Source: Dactylorhiza incarnata
Lineage: Eukaryota; Streptophyta; Magnoliopsida; Asparagales; Orchidaceae
Assembly: GCA_033032865.1 (NCBI GenBank)
Contig: JAWHQI010000099.1
Span: 5,197,501-5,261,500, forward strand
DNA length: 64,000 nt
Reading direction: 5' to 3'
Shown: one piece after another, positions 1-10,284 of the stretch
Position numbering within the stretch: the first letter of the stretch is position 1
Layout: every line of letters begins with the position of its first letter
Program-made: the position numbers and the translations under genes
The notes under the pieces: model-generated
The model's input: the letters and a program-made list of their open reading frames with translations, nothing else
Told to the model about the DNA's origin: nothing
Database searches by the model: none

Positions 1-784
1 CATAACCTCTTGCCCATCTTCTCGAGTGTCTATATTGTCCACGCCAATCCCCTTGCTCTTCCTTGCAATCCGGCTAATAGGTAGTGTAGATCACCTTCTT
101 TAGAGCTTAGGATGATGGGGAACCACTATGGAATGATACCCTCCCTTGGAAGAAGAACAACGGAACAGTCGGACCCCTCTGACAGAAGAAATCAGGGAAC
201 AGTTTGGGATCCTGAAAACCTAAAAATCGCAGCTTAAATAGAAAAGTTGCAGAATTTTATTTATGCACGACCGTGTGTTTTAGAAACGCATGACCGTGTG
301 TGAAAAAATAAAACATAATTTTTTCAGACAAAAGAGGCGCACATGCATTTTACTCAGGCACAGTCAAAGCCGACCATGCGTAAAAATGCACGACCAAATC
401 CAGAATGCTATTTTGGGCCATAGATCAACGCACACGGTTAGAATGATCATGCGTCAAGGAAATGCACGACCGTGCAATTCATGCAGACATGAAATATGGG
501 CCTAAAGGATGATCTACCCACCTGCACAGCACCAAACAGCAATCATACAACTTGAATACCCTTCAAGCTCAATCCAAATACAGAAAAAGGGTTGGGGAGC
601 ACCATGTGCTTACCCCCCAACAAATATAGCGCGCAATTGCACACCAAAATGGGCCCAAAGAGTGCACTTTGTGAAGAAATATGTTCAAGTGAAATATAAG
701 CAATAATGAACTAAAAGTGAAGTTCATATGCATAAAAACTAGCCCGAATGAGTCCATAAAACACTATAAATATCAGACTCATCA
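1..784 (-). mobile_element. CCHC-LTR family, partial LTR (window edge)
   Basis: This is the outer part of a long terminal repeat on the minus strand, cut by the window start. It ends in ACTCATCA at 777-784, the family's LTR terminus (TGATGAGT when read on the minus strand). It matches the same part of the complete LTR at 10285-11869 with only a few substitutions. It contains weak copies of the gcacgacc/ggtcgtgc motif that forms strong palindromes in younger family LTRs. The internal region would lie to the left, outside the window. Confidence 0.8.
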
Positions 785-1867
785 AGCGTCGCTGCGGAGC
801 CACCATACCTAGAAAAAAATCTGTAGGTATTTTTCGACGGCGCCCGGCGGTGCCAGACCGTCAGACCACCACCGGAGGGAGCGCCGGCCCCCGGCGAGTC
901 AGCCGGGAGTAGAGCCACGACCGACCGGCTGCCAGCCACCGATGGCAAGAGCCTGTAAAGGGGGCGGTGCGTACCGGAAAAAGGATTTGGAATTTTTATA
1001 TTTTATATTTTTTATTCATTATAGAATTGTTATTTGTTTGGGCCTTATAGGAAGCTCAAATGCCAAAACATTGAACATGAAAGTTGTGCATGTCAGTGAG
1101 AAGCATCTCCAAGAAGTTTTGAAATTTGTATGTCATTATTTAGTATTTTTAATAATTAAAATACAGTGATATTTGAGGTTTGTTGAATTAACAGAGACCC
1201 TTAGTTCAGAGAAATAAATTTTGGAAAATTTGAGGTGATGATTAAGGATTAAGCTTTCCCTCTGTGATCATTTGAGAATTTTTAACAATTATGTAGCATT
1301 TTGGTGATTTAATTAATATAGTTCCCTTCATTATAAAAATTCCAGGGGAATATCTGCTCGATTAAAACTACTGTAATTTTATATGGTGGTTATTAGAGGA
1401 TAACATAGCTCCTGAAAAATAATCTGATTTTATTATGCTTCCTGATATTTTTAAAGATTTAAATAAGGTAGAAATTACTGATTTAATAATATCAGAGGCT
1501 TTTTACCTGATATTAAAAATCTTAGAAAATCCTTGGATGACAGTGGGTCTGGTGTTTACTCACTAGAAAAGTTTGGTGATTTATTGAAAGGTTATCTATT
1601 TTTGAGAAATTAATTTGTGGACTCTTCATTATTTTAAATATTCCAAAGAGCTCCTAATAATTCTTATTAAAATCATGGAAGCCTCCTTGTTTCAGTATAA
1701 ACCATCATTCAAAATTTGGCAATTTTTTTATTTGCAAAAATATTTTTGTTATTTTAATATAAGGGTTTATTCGAGGCAAATAATTTATTGGAGGCCAACA
1801 CAAGCTTAAAATGATTTGAGAAAATTATGAGAATTCTGTTAGGGCAAATCTAATATATGGTTCGAGT

Positions 1868-2066
1868 TTCTTAAATTTCTGACTATCTTTGGTATTTGTT
1901 GAAAAAAGAGGTTTAAATCAGAAGAATTTATATCGGTTGTAAGACAAGAACTTGATTCGCCCAAGTGTTCTTAAATTTCTGACTATCTTTGGTATTTGTT
2001 GAATAAAAGAGGTTTAAATTGGAAGAATTGATATCGGTTGTAATACAAAAACTTGATTCGCCCAAC
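1868..2066. repeat. Two-unit tandem repeat, period about 110 bp
   Basis: Unit 1 starts at 1868 and unit 2 at 1978, both opening with TTCTTAAATTTCTGACTATC. Both contain GAGGTTTAAAT and end near ACTTGATTCGCCCAA. They differ at several positions, so the duplication is older than the large segmental copy, which carries it too (about 12955-13153). Confidence 0.8.
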
Positions 2067-2305
2067 TGCAAGCAATTGAGGTTAAAAGAGTTTGTGTTAA
2101 ACCTTTTACGGAGATTGGAGTCTTAATGATTAAATCGAATGTTTATAATGAAGAGGCTTGATATTATAATAAGGCTCGATCGAAATCTTGTAATCCGATG
2201 ATTCTCCAAAAATGGTGCAACTAAAAGTAATAATTGGATACAATCAAACCGGCGGACCCTAACACGGTAAAATACTATGAACTCACCGCAAAATTGTGAA
2301 CTTGT

Positions 2306-2482
2306 CTCCTAGGAACGGATAAGCCTCCTATGAACGGAGTTGCCTCCTTGAATGGAGTAGTCTCCTATGAACGAAGTTGCCTCCTTGGAATGGAGAAACT
2401 TTCTATGAATGGAATTACCTCCTTGGAATGGAGAAGCCTCCTGGGAACAGAGAGAAAAACTGAACTTGCCTCCTTATATGGA
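2306..2482. repeat. Short interspersed repeats (CCTCCTnnGAATGGAG type)
   Basis: Units built on CCTCC, a short spacer and GAATGGAG or GAACGGA recur about eight times at roughly 20-26 bp intervals. CCTCC and GGAG are near-complements, so single units can pair locally. The array is copied at about 13391-13570. Small reading frames here are a by-product of the repeat. Confidence 0.65.
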
Positions 2483-2593
2483 GAGGGAACTGCAAAAATG
2501 AGCGATTTATCCGGTTGAGTATTAGTTAGGGATAACTTGGAGATGATTTGTTCCTCCAAGGCTAGCCCTAAATAAGAGGCTCCCCGGCAACGA

Positions 2594-2744
2594 CGGTACA
2601 ATGCCGTTTCGTGCCGCAGTCTTACTACCGCCTTTAGCGGTGTGCTAAGATTTCCCAGGCAACGACGCCAAAAGCTTGACGCGCAAATCTTAGCACACCG
2701 CTAAAGGCGGTAGTAAGACTGCTGCACAAAACGGCAGTGTACCG
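2594..2744. repeat. 60-bp inverted repeat enclosing a primer-binding site
   Basis: The left arm 2594-2653 is the reverse complement of the right arm 2685-2744 with about four mismatches. The 31-base loop (2654-2684) contains most of a tRNA-Asp-type PBS and the first bases of the LTR that starts at 2677. The right arm is the normal LTR terminus. The left arm is the same LTR terminus turned around, in the place where internal element sequence should be. Just outside the left arm, 2581-2592 again resembles a PBS. Confidence 0.85.
2652..2670 (-). promoter_or_regulatory. Primer-binding site, tRNA-Asp type
   Basis: On the minus strand it reads TGGCGTCGTTGCCTGGGAA, close to the complement of the 3' end of plant tRNA-Asp. 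It lies 6 bases inside the LTR that starts at 2677, the same spacing as in the other family copies. It primes minus-strand DNA synthesis. Confidence 0.7.
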
Positions 2745-4403
2745 ATCGTTCAAGTAATATAAAATGGGAATGAATCCCCAAGTATCGATCTCAAAGGAAC
2801 ACAGTAAGGTGGAGTTAACTTTCAAGGAAGGACTTGAGATCGAAGTCCTAAAGGTCGGATGGAATGCGGGAGAGTTGGTTTGGCTTTTGGAAAATAAAAG
2901 AAAACAACTACAACTACTCCTATGCAATGCCGCTATGCAATGCTTCGCTTGGCGGGATGGAGACTAGGCAGGCCTTGAGCGCGCTGCATCGCAAGGGCGG
3001 ATGGACGAGTAGGCAAGCGGAGTCGAACTGTGCAGGCCTTGAGCGCACTGCTTCGTTGGGCGAATGGATTACACAGGCCGCTATGCCACGCTTTGCTAGG
3101 TGGATGGAAGAGTAGGCAAGCGAATGGAATGGTTTGCACCGGTGGAGTCAGAATGGATTACACAGGTCGCTATGCCACGCTTCGCTAGGCGGATGGAAGA
3201 GTAGGCATACGGATGAGGGTCGCAAGCACCTCGTCGACAAGCACGCCACTAGCAATTGCTAGTGCGGCACACGAACGTGATGTCGGGATGGAGGATGGCA
3301 TGGGGCGCTCCTCACTTGCATAAACCACTCATATCAATTTTACATTAACATGAAATACAAAAATAACATGATAAGGTTTAAGCAAACATTGTTCATACAC
3401 CCAAACTATAAAGGAAAACGATACTACAGTATAAAGGGGCTTTAGATTACAACCAAAGCACGGAGACTCATCGGAGGTTCACGACCGGAATCTAGGGTTG
3501 TCAATCCTTGTCCGGGCTCGGGCTCCAACTGCCGTCCTTGGTCCGGAAGAGCTGTCACCTTCTTCTATTATACCCGTCCTCTCCGTCAATCTTCTCTGGC
3601 CACGATCTCACCGGAGAACTTCATATATGCAGCAGGAAATTCCTTGAAATGGAGCTTTGGAGATGCACGATCAATGGAGGAGGCCTAGAGCATGCTCCGA
3701 CTTGAGATTTGCAAGAGAATGGCGGCCGGAGCTCCTCCCGAAAGTGGGCGGTGATGGAGAGGCGAGATGGGCGCTCTGGAGCAGGAAACGGCGCTGAAAT
3801 AGACCTAAAATACGGATTAGGGCGAAAGGATTCGTAAAAACGCGTATTTATAGAAAGCAGAATTTTGAGCGCGCACGGTCAGTGGCGTACGACCAGTGAC
3901 CGTGCGTGAAGGAATGCTAGTGATAGTGCGCGAAGAAACTGTATCATAGTCCCGGACTGCAAAATGGCGCACGATAAGTGGCGCACGACCAGTGGTCGTG
4001 CGCATATCCAGTGGTCGTGCGAAGTGCCGGACAGGCCCATTTTAAGTGAGAATTAATGCACGGTCAGTGGCGCACGACCAGTGGTCGTGTGCACTATGTC
4101 CAGTGCTCGTGCGTAGTGTTCCTATGCAGTTTTTGTGCAGCGGAACACTCGCACAACCCCCGTATCAACATGAAAGATCGTCGGGCCACGCAAATGGGCA
4201 TTCCACACATTCTCAAATATAGAAATTAAATTGCAACATAAAAGCATGAGCAAGATAAACATAAAAATACACCGAAACGGGCCTAAAAGTGCACATAACA
4301 TGGAATATCAAATATGAATGAAAACATGCCTAAAATGTAGTGCAAAGACTAGATAATCAGCCCAGATGAGTCCATAAATATTTATATAAATGAGACTCAT
4401 CCA
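2677..4403 (-). mobile_element. CCHC-LTR family, 5' LTR of a rearranged element
   Basis: Minus-strand LTR of about 1.73 kb. It starts TGACGCG at 2677 and ends near ACTCATCC at 4395-4402, close to the family terminus. It has a TATA box (ATTTATA at 3846-3852, read TATAAAT) and an array of palindromic motifs at about 3868-4125 in U3. A PBS adjoins its left side, so it is a 5' LTR whose body should lie to the left. Instead the body is missing and replaced by an inverted LTR end and the 2584 junction. No second LTR of this insertion was found. Confidence 0.75.
3868..4125. repeat. Palindromic motif array in U3
   Basis: Several copies of GCGCACGACC and GGTCGTGCGC lie face to face, separated by one to three bases (for example around 3882-3904, 3973-3999 and 4071-4090). 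The same array is sharper in the young LTRs at 45751-46071 and 50600-50920. Confidence 0.75.
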
Positions 4404-6165
4404 TACATAATGTGGGTGAATGATCATGGACATCCTAAGCATTTTGAATTATGGAAATAATTTGTAAACTATGGCTTTTTATGGGAGATTGATTTCTAGT
4501 TATATTTTAAAGCAACATAGTTATTATAAGTTTTAACTTTTAATTGTTCTACTTTAAGATGGATTCATTATGGCATTATTAGACAACTAGCATGAATAAT
4601 AATATTTATTAGTTGATAATGCTAAAATGATGAGTTTGAATGTCATAGGATTAATAGTGATGATGTTGCATGTATTCAATAAATAGAATTTCAATTTATA
4701 GACCTAGAATGAATTGATGAAAGTTGGTTCTAGGGTCTACATAGAGATGAGATACATGCACACACATTAACTAATTCATGATAGTGATCATAACCATATG
4801 TTGGAAGCAAATATGATATTTTGTAGTTATGTTTAATATTTGAATTTAAAAGATCTTTTGATTTTGCATGATCATTAATTTTATCACATTGAAATTTAGG
4901 TACTCATTATTAATTATTCATAATGAGGTTGGTGAAGTATGTGAAACCATTCATATTCAACCTTTTCAAAATATCATAGACAAAGATTGTAAGGTGAATA
5001 ATGAATATAATGAGAAAATATTTTTGGTTATTTTGAAAAGTTTTTGTAAATTTTCACTTTGAATATTTGATTATTAACCACAACATATATATATGTGTAT
5101 ATATATAATTTTCTTGACTTTCAAACTTTCATTGTTCTATTTTTCTTTCACATAACATGGCATGATATAACTAGCATAGACATTTTATAGTGAGTGATGA
5201 TGCTAGATGAAAAGTTATGATAACAAGGTGCAATATTATGTGAAGCATATAATAGATTTGCATATATTCAACATGGAGCTTCAACCTAACTATTCATAGA
5301 CCTAAAATGATGTGATTTAATCTTGTGAGTTATTTTCAATAGGTATAAGGTTGATTCTAAGGTCATTGGAATGGTACTTAGGAGCATGTGATGTACAATC
5401 CTTTGACACAAAAGATTGTCGAAAAAGAAAAAACTGAGATAACTTCTAAACGGAGTTAAGTTTTGGCAGTTTTGAGGGTCAAAATGAACTCAAACGAGCA
5501 AGGCTCATTTTCCATTGCATAGATCTTCTCGACTTTGTTCTGAAAAGCAATTGTGGGGAAAATTCTGACAAGCGGATCAAAAGTTATGATCATTTGAAGT
5601 TTAGGTCGAAATCTCACATATTTTTGTAAATTTGATTTTTTTTGTTTTTGTTTAAAAACATGTGATTTTTGCAATTTTCAATTCCAATTTTTTTATGATT
5701 ATGAGTAAACAAATTAGAGGCTATCAAATAACAAAAGGATATTAAATAAATAATAACCCCTTGAGCATTTTATACATTTAGCCTAAGACCCAGTAATTTT
5801 CTTTTAAATCCTTTTTTGACAATTATTTTATTAGTCTTGATAATATCATATAAGCATTTAGCATTTAATATATAATGATGATATAAGACTTTTAAAGGTA
5901 ATGGATTTAGAGGGTTAAAAATAAAAAATATAGATAGGTCACTTGAGAGATGATATGACTTTTATTAAATTTCATTCAATTTGATTCATTAATGAATTTG
6001 TGGCTTAATGTGTGAAAGTCATATCACATTTTATACAAAATGACCATAACATGATGGTTAAAAAAAGAAAAAAAAATTAAGCATATCATGAAGTATAGTT
6101 GATGATATTTCATATTTAATTATTTCTACTTCATGCATTTGTATGATACCTAATGAATATGAGAT
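4404..6165. other. AT-rich region, no gene seen
   Basis: About 1.76 kb of very AT-rich DNA with no reading frame resembling a known protein. It contains a degenerate duplication (about 4500-4740 against 5100-5370) and a TA-rich run at 5086-5109. It adjoins the decayed copia gag on its right and is probably untranslated interior of that element, or of another element lost around it; this cannot be decided from sequence alone. Confidence 0.4.
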
Positions 6166-7233
6166 TTAGGTATCCAAAGGGGGACCAAGTTGGATGGTTC
6201 CTTTGGGTACCCAAATACATCGTGTTTGCTTTTGGGGAGACAAGGATGAATGGACAATTTCTTTTGACATTAGTGCGTCATTCTTAAGTATGGTTCTCCA
6301 TTCATACCTTGGACAAATATTATTTTTAGTTTTCAAGTTTTCATAGTCATTTACTTGAATATTTGGATAAAAATAATTTTTGAATTTATAATTTGAAGGA
6401 AATTTGTTTGCATTTAATTTTATGTTAGGAGAATAATTATGTTGTAAATGATAATGATGGTAAAGTTTTGGAATTTCATTTACAAGCTTTTGTTGCTTTT
6501 TATTTCCTATGTATTGCTTGGATAAATTATGAAAAATCATATTTAACTTGCCTATGGATTTTGCTTGATAATTTGAATTTATGTGTTGAGAATTTTTCTT
6601 TATAATTTCCTTAAGCAAATTAATTTTATTTTCTAATTCATAGTTTTTAACTTTGAGATTATGTCTAGCTTTATTATAAGCAATTGTGTTATTCTTAAAA
6701 GTGGAAACAATAGAGTCAATATGATTTTGATAGTTATTTCTAAATTCTTCGAATGTTTCATCCATCTCTTTAATTTCAATTTTATAGTCTTTACACTTAG
6801 CACAATCATTTTTCATGGATGAATTTTTTAAACATAATCTTTCATTTTGTTCTTTTACAAAAATAAACTCCTTTTCAAGTTTCTTATGTTTTTCTTTTAA
6901 TTCATTATATTCTACGCAAGGTGTAATGTTTTCAACTAAGGAGCTATGGGTAGACCTAGATAACTCAAAATTTGATTCTTCATTAACTTTTGTTTTTAAA
7001 TCTTTATTTTCTAAGCGCAATTTGCAATTAGCATTTTTTAATTTCTTAATTTTGCGCTTTGTAATTTGTAGCAATTGTAATGTAGAAATAGAATTACCCA
7101 CAATAAGAGATTTTGATTTCCTTACAGCGCTTGTGGATGATGCGATATTTGAACATATAGTTCCTTTCTCTTTTTCATCTTCCACATCCAAACAGGAGTT
7201 TCCATCATCCCTTCCGCTTGATGTGCCTTTCAT
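6166..7233 (-). pseudogene. Copia Gag, C-terminal coiled-coil part (remnant)
   Basis: A 355-codon minus-strand frame rich in Lys, Asn and Glu. Residues about 45-230 are predicted coiled coil, with heptad-like stretches of Leu, Ile and Lys. Near the C-terminus it carries WVPKGT, a hallmark of the Gag end in Sirevirus-type copia elements; the intact Sirevirus here has WVPKG at the same place. It is in the same frame as the N-terminal Gag piece at 7348-7647 but is separated by several stops. The usual CCHC knuckle is not seen, and no protease, integrase or RT follows. The ATG at 7233 is only the first in the open stretch. It could be non-autonomous rather than merely decayed. Confidence 0.6.
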
Positions 7234-7347
7234 GGATCCATCAATTGAGGAGCCTTTTTGAACTTTTGTGCAAGCTTATATGTTCTCCAAGTCTTGCGTT
7301 TATTCCATACTTGCAGAAGGAGAATCATAAGTTCTTTCAAGAAAACT

Positions 7348-7647
7348 TCAAATTTCATATGCGGTAGGTAAATTATAAATAAGTTTGAAAATATTTTGAT
7401 CTAGCGCACAAAATAAACTATTTATAGATTTTGCATTTAAAATAATTTTGTTTCTAGTTAGTATGCTAGGTGGCTTTTCAATTGTAATATTCCAAACTTT
7501 TTCATCTAAGGCTTTAAGAAACGTTTTCATTAATATTTTCCACCCTTTATAATTTTTGCCCACAAATAAAGGTGGTGATAATACTTTTTCATTTATATTA
7601 AAATTTTCCCCACTAGTAGAAGCGAGATCATGATCAAGAGATGCCAT
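7348..7647 (-). pseudogene. Copia Gag, N-terminal part (remnant)
   Basis: A 99-codon minus-strand frame with the usual start of copia Gag: a short leader, then PPLFVGKNYKGWKILMKTFL and a Trp-containing segment. It begins about 30 bases inside the PBS at 7679-7694, as expected for a Gag start. It runs into a stop at 7348-7350 right after a TAYEI-like motif, and further stops follow before 7233. The Gag is therefore broken or internally deleted. The start at 7647 fits the short leader of these elements. Confidence 0.65.
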
Positions 7648-7678
7648 TATTCCTGGTTGTTAAGCCGATTAAAAATAA

Positions 7679-7694
7679 CCTACCTTTGATACCA
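7679..7694 (-). promoter_or_regulatory. Primer-binding site, tRNA-Met type
   Basis: The minus strand reads TGGTATCAAAGGTAGG two bases after the end of the LTR. TGGTATCA is the usual start of the PBS matching initiator tRNA-Met in copia elements. It sets the element's direction as right to left. Confidence 0.75.
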
Positions 7695-7696
7695 CT

Positions 7697-9063
7697 TGTT
7701 TGATCTTGAGGAGCCCTTAGAGGGGGGGGGGGTGAATAAGGGTTTTAAAAACTTATGTTATATTTTGAAATATTAGAAAAGATAAGAGATTAATTCAAAG
7801 AAGAAATCAAGTGATATAAATGAGAGACATGATTTTATTAACTTGAGATATAAGATTACAAAACTTGATTTCTTATGACGCTAGAAATCGTAGGCGATAA
7901 AGTAAAATCTCTTTTTGTTTTCTATACCGACTTGTATCCCCACAAACCGGTTGGCATTAGCCGATCTCTCCCCAGATACAGCCTCAAGCCACTTTAGCCT
8001 TCCTATCCCCAGAAAGGCCTCGAGCACCCCCTAGATCTACTCTCTAGACCTAGTCTCCAACATGAGGTGAATTCCTCCCTAAGTCGTACCCAGACCTAGT
8101 CGCCAACACGAGGCGAATTCATAAATCGATTACAACGATAGAATAAAAATTACAAATACAAAAGACAAATATGAAACTCCATATGAGGTAATCTGAAGGA
8201 GACTTTGAAGAATCGCTGAAGATTGTTGAAGTCCAAGCGTGCATTCTTCTCATTGAGTTAGCGTGTTGATCCAAGCCTCATTCGATTCCTCCTTTTGAAA
8301 TTGAATGGGAGATGTGCTGGTCTGTAAATACGGCCCTCTCAGAGTTTCTGAAGTGCTGGAATAGGGCTTGTGGCAATCAGTAGCTGGAGAAGATGAAATC
8401 CACCTTTTTATAGGACTGGAAGCTAACGTCGGTGTTAAGAGTTAACGTCGTGCGTTGACTCAGTATAGAAATAACTTGATGGCTCGGATCTTCAAAACAG
8501 GAAGGAGATTCTGCATCTTTGGAATCTTTCATTTTAGGCAACCTTAACGCTGGCATTGACTCTAACGTCGGGCGTTGAGTCAAATCATTCCCAAAATGCT
8601 CCAGCAATCACGGCAGCTTCCCTCCATTCATTTTGCATCTTGGCGGGAACAAAAGTTAATGCCGGCGTTAAGAGTTAACTTCGGGGGTTGAGTCAAATCA
8701 TTCCTAAATTGCTCCTTGAATCACGATTGCATTCCTCCTTGCGATAATTGTCGATCGTTAACGCCAGCGTTCAGTCCTAACGCCTTGCGTTAAGCTTCTT
8801 TCTCTTTTTATTCAGTCGGCAAGCCATCCCGTTGATCAGCAACCCATCCCATCGATTGCTAATGCCCAACGTTAAGACCTAACGCTTGGCGTTAGACATC
8901 TTTCAATCTTTCTGCTTGTAGATAGTACTAGACCAATATTGCAGCAACCTGGTGTCATATCTGTTCAAACCTGCATGCTAAAAACACAACGGCTAACAAG
9001 ATCAAATACAAGTAGGATTTGTTATTCTCAAATCAAAGGGATGCGGAAAACCATGTTCCAACA
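7697..9063 (-). mobile_element. Copia 5' LTR (decayed element)
   Basis: About 1.37 kb bounded by TGTTTGATC at 7697 and CCAACA at 9058-9063, so on the minus strand it runs TGTTGG to AAACA. It has a PBS on its left, so it is the 5' LTR of a minus-strand copia whose Gag remnants lie at 6166-7647. It holds an 11-base G run (7722-7732) and repeated AACGCC/GGCGTT-like segments at 8410-8900. Its right end joins CCHC-LTR internal sequence at 9064, so it inserted into that element. The matching far side and 3' LTR were not found. Confidence 0.75.
8410..8910. repeat. Imperfect repeats of GTTAACGnCGGCGTT type within the copia LTR
   Basis: Segments such as AACGTCGGTGTTAAGAG, AACGCTGGCATTGACTC and AACGCCAGCGTTCAGTC recur at irregular intervals of 100-130 bp. 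Many pair with themselves as small inverted repeats (AACGCC with GGCGTT). The position inside the LTR matches the habit of neighbouring families, which also carry palindromic repeats in U3. Confidence 0.6.
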
Positions 9064-9332
9064 CTTGCCTAGCAAGGTGTTATCCTCAGGAAGGTAGAAG
9101 GAAGTGCAGGCAATGAATGAGGCTTCCCCTAAAGAGGAGGGGGAACCTCCTCGCATGAGAGGATGCACTCTTCGTTGACCTGAGCAGACTGCTCCACGTC
9201 TTCCTGAAGCACCTGTGAAGACTCAACCTGCACAGGCTCAGATGGTGAATGAGGATTAAGAAATAATGGAGAATACCAAGGTAAATAATCTAAAAGCAGA
9301 GGAGTGGTCCCGGTCTCACTCTCAGCAAGTTC

Positions 9333-10037
9333 CTAAGCTTGATCACCATCATCATCGTAAGTATCATAACAAGGGGGACCTGAGAACTCAAGGGCCTCAG
9401 TGGTGGTTTGGACCTCCTCATCCCATGAAGAAGTGCAAACCTCCTCATCAGAGAGAGTATCCTCCTCATCCCACCTAGGTGCGACCTTAGGATCCAAGTC
9501 ATCACCTCTCTCACTTACTTTGATAGGATCATAAAATAGAGGTGTAAAAAAATTATGCAAAGAAACTAGAGAAATGCATCTAATATCATGATCAGAAAAT
9601 GAAAAATCAGATTTCTCCGTAAAAATATCCGCAAGCACCTCCCCGCTGGAGATAGAACTCTCTTCATCACACTCAGGTGCATCTAGGAGCTCCCATTACT
9701 CTCCATGTTGGCTATCAAATGAGTTATCATCATCACTAGGGGTGGAGCCATACACATGGAGTGAGGAGTCCATGCATGAAATAAGCTCGGGGGTAGAGGG
9801 CACGATTGCCTCCATGGGTAAAGAATGAGCGATAGGGACAATGTTGTCATGAGTGAAGGAGAAGCGGTCAGGATTGAAAAGACTAGGACAGTCCTTCAAT
9901 TCATGACCGTCTCCTTGACACAACAAGCAAACAAAGTTGCTACACTGCCTAGCATTTAACTCCTTCATTTGGTTTATATAATAGACCATCATGTCGTAAG
10001 TGCTAGGAGAAATATCCCATGAAGACATTTTCAACAA
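9333..10037 (-). pseudogene. CCHC zinc-knuckle acidic protein, broken copy
   Basis: Minus-strand relative of the intact 401-codon ORF at 48091-49296. It keeps the N-terminus (MSSWDISP motif), the knuckle CLLCQGDGHELKDC (C-x2-C-x4-H-x4-C) and the acidic Ser/Pro/Asp-rich part. A TAA at 9696-9698 replaces a Glu codon present in the intact copy. The frame continues to 9333 with the DEEDTLSDEEV motif, and the C-terminal third is lost or out of frame before the copia junction at 9063. It is non-functional as it stands. Confidence 0.75.
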
Positions 10038-10259
10038 TTAAAGCAGATATAACGAAACTGAAATTCCTTGCAAGGAAATTTACACAAACTATTAAAACCT
10101 CCTTGGACTAAACTTGCCTAAGACTTTAAAACAAGAGATGATGAAATAATAACAATAAAATGTATCTTAAATCAAACAAACAAACAAGAAAAAAATGACG
10201 ATACACGATGGAAGGGCTTCTTTCTCTCCCCTTTCTCTCCAGAAAACTCACACGACAGT

Positions 10260-10277
10260 GTTCCCGGCAACGGCACC
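10260..10277 (-). promoter_or_regulatory. Primer-binding site, tRNA-Asp type
   Basis: The minus strand reads TGGTGCCGTTGCCGGGAA, nearly the complement of the plant tRNA-Asp 3' end. It lies just inside the LTR that starts at 10285. Confidence 0.75.
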
Positions 10278-10284
10278 AAAAACT

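Larger units (their letters stand above)
1..2584. repeat. Duplicated segment, copy 1 (matches 11086-13670)
   Basis: These 2,584 bases recur almost unchanged at 11086-13670. By eye I count about ten substitutions and one 1-bp insertion (copy 2 has an extra A in a run matching position ~1440). The match crosses the LTR boundary at 784/785, so it is not a second insertion of the same element. It stops at GAGGCTCCC (2576-2584), after which the two copies are unrelated. The offset is constant at 11,085-11,086 bp. Confidence 0.9.
785..2584. other. Unassigned AT-rich flank of the LTR
   Basis: No convincing gene. The first 160 bases are GC-rich (about 835-950) and the rest is AT-rich. I see no retroelement protein motifs in any frame. 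It holds a two-unit tandem repeat at 1868-2066 and a cluster of short CCTCCT/GAATGGAG repeats at 2306-2482. It is the flank of the LTR ending at 784 and is copied after the LTR ending at 11869. Confidence 0.5.

Noticed and set aside
2594..2744. The inverted repeat as a MITE or foldback transposon
   Set aside because: The right arm is the known LTR terminus and the loop is a PBS. No target duplication flanks the arms.
6815..7261. A 148-codon plus-strand frame
   Set aside because: It is the antisense shadow of the copia Gag remnant at 6166-7233, Phe/Ser-rich as expected from opposite Lys/Glu codons.
7722..7732. Run of 11 G as a functional polypurine tract
   Set aside because: It lies inside the LTR near the PBS side, not next to a 3' LTR, and is probably simple slippage.
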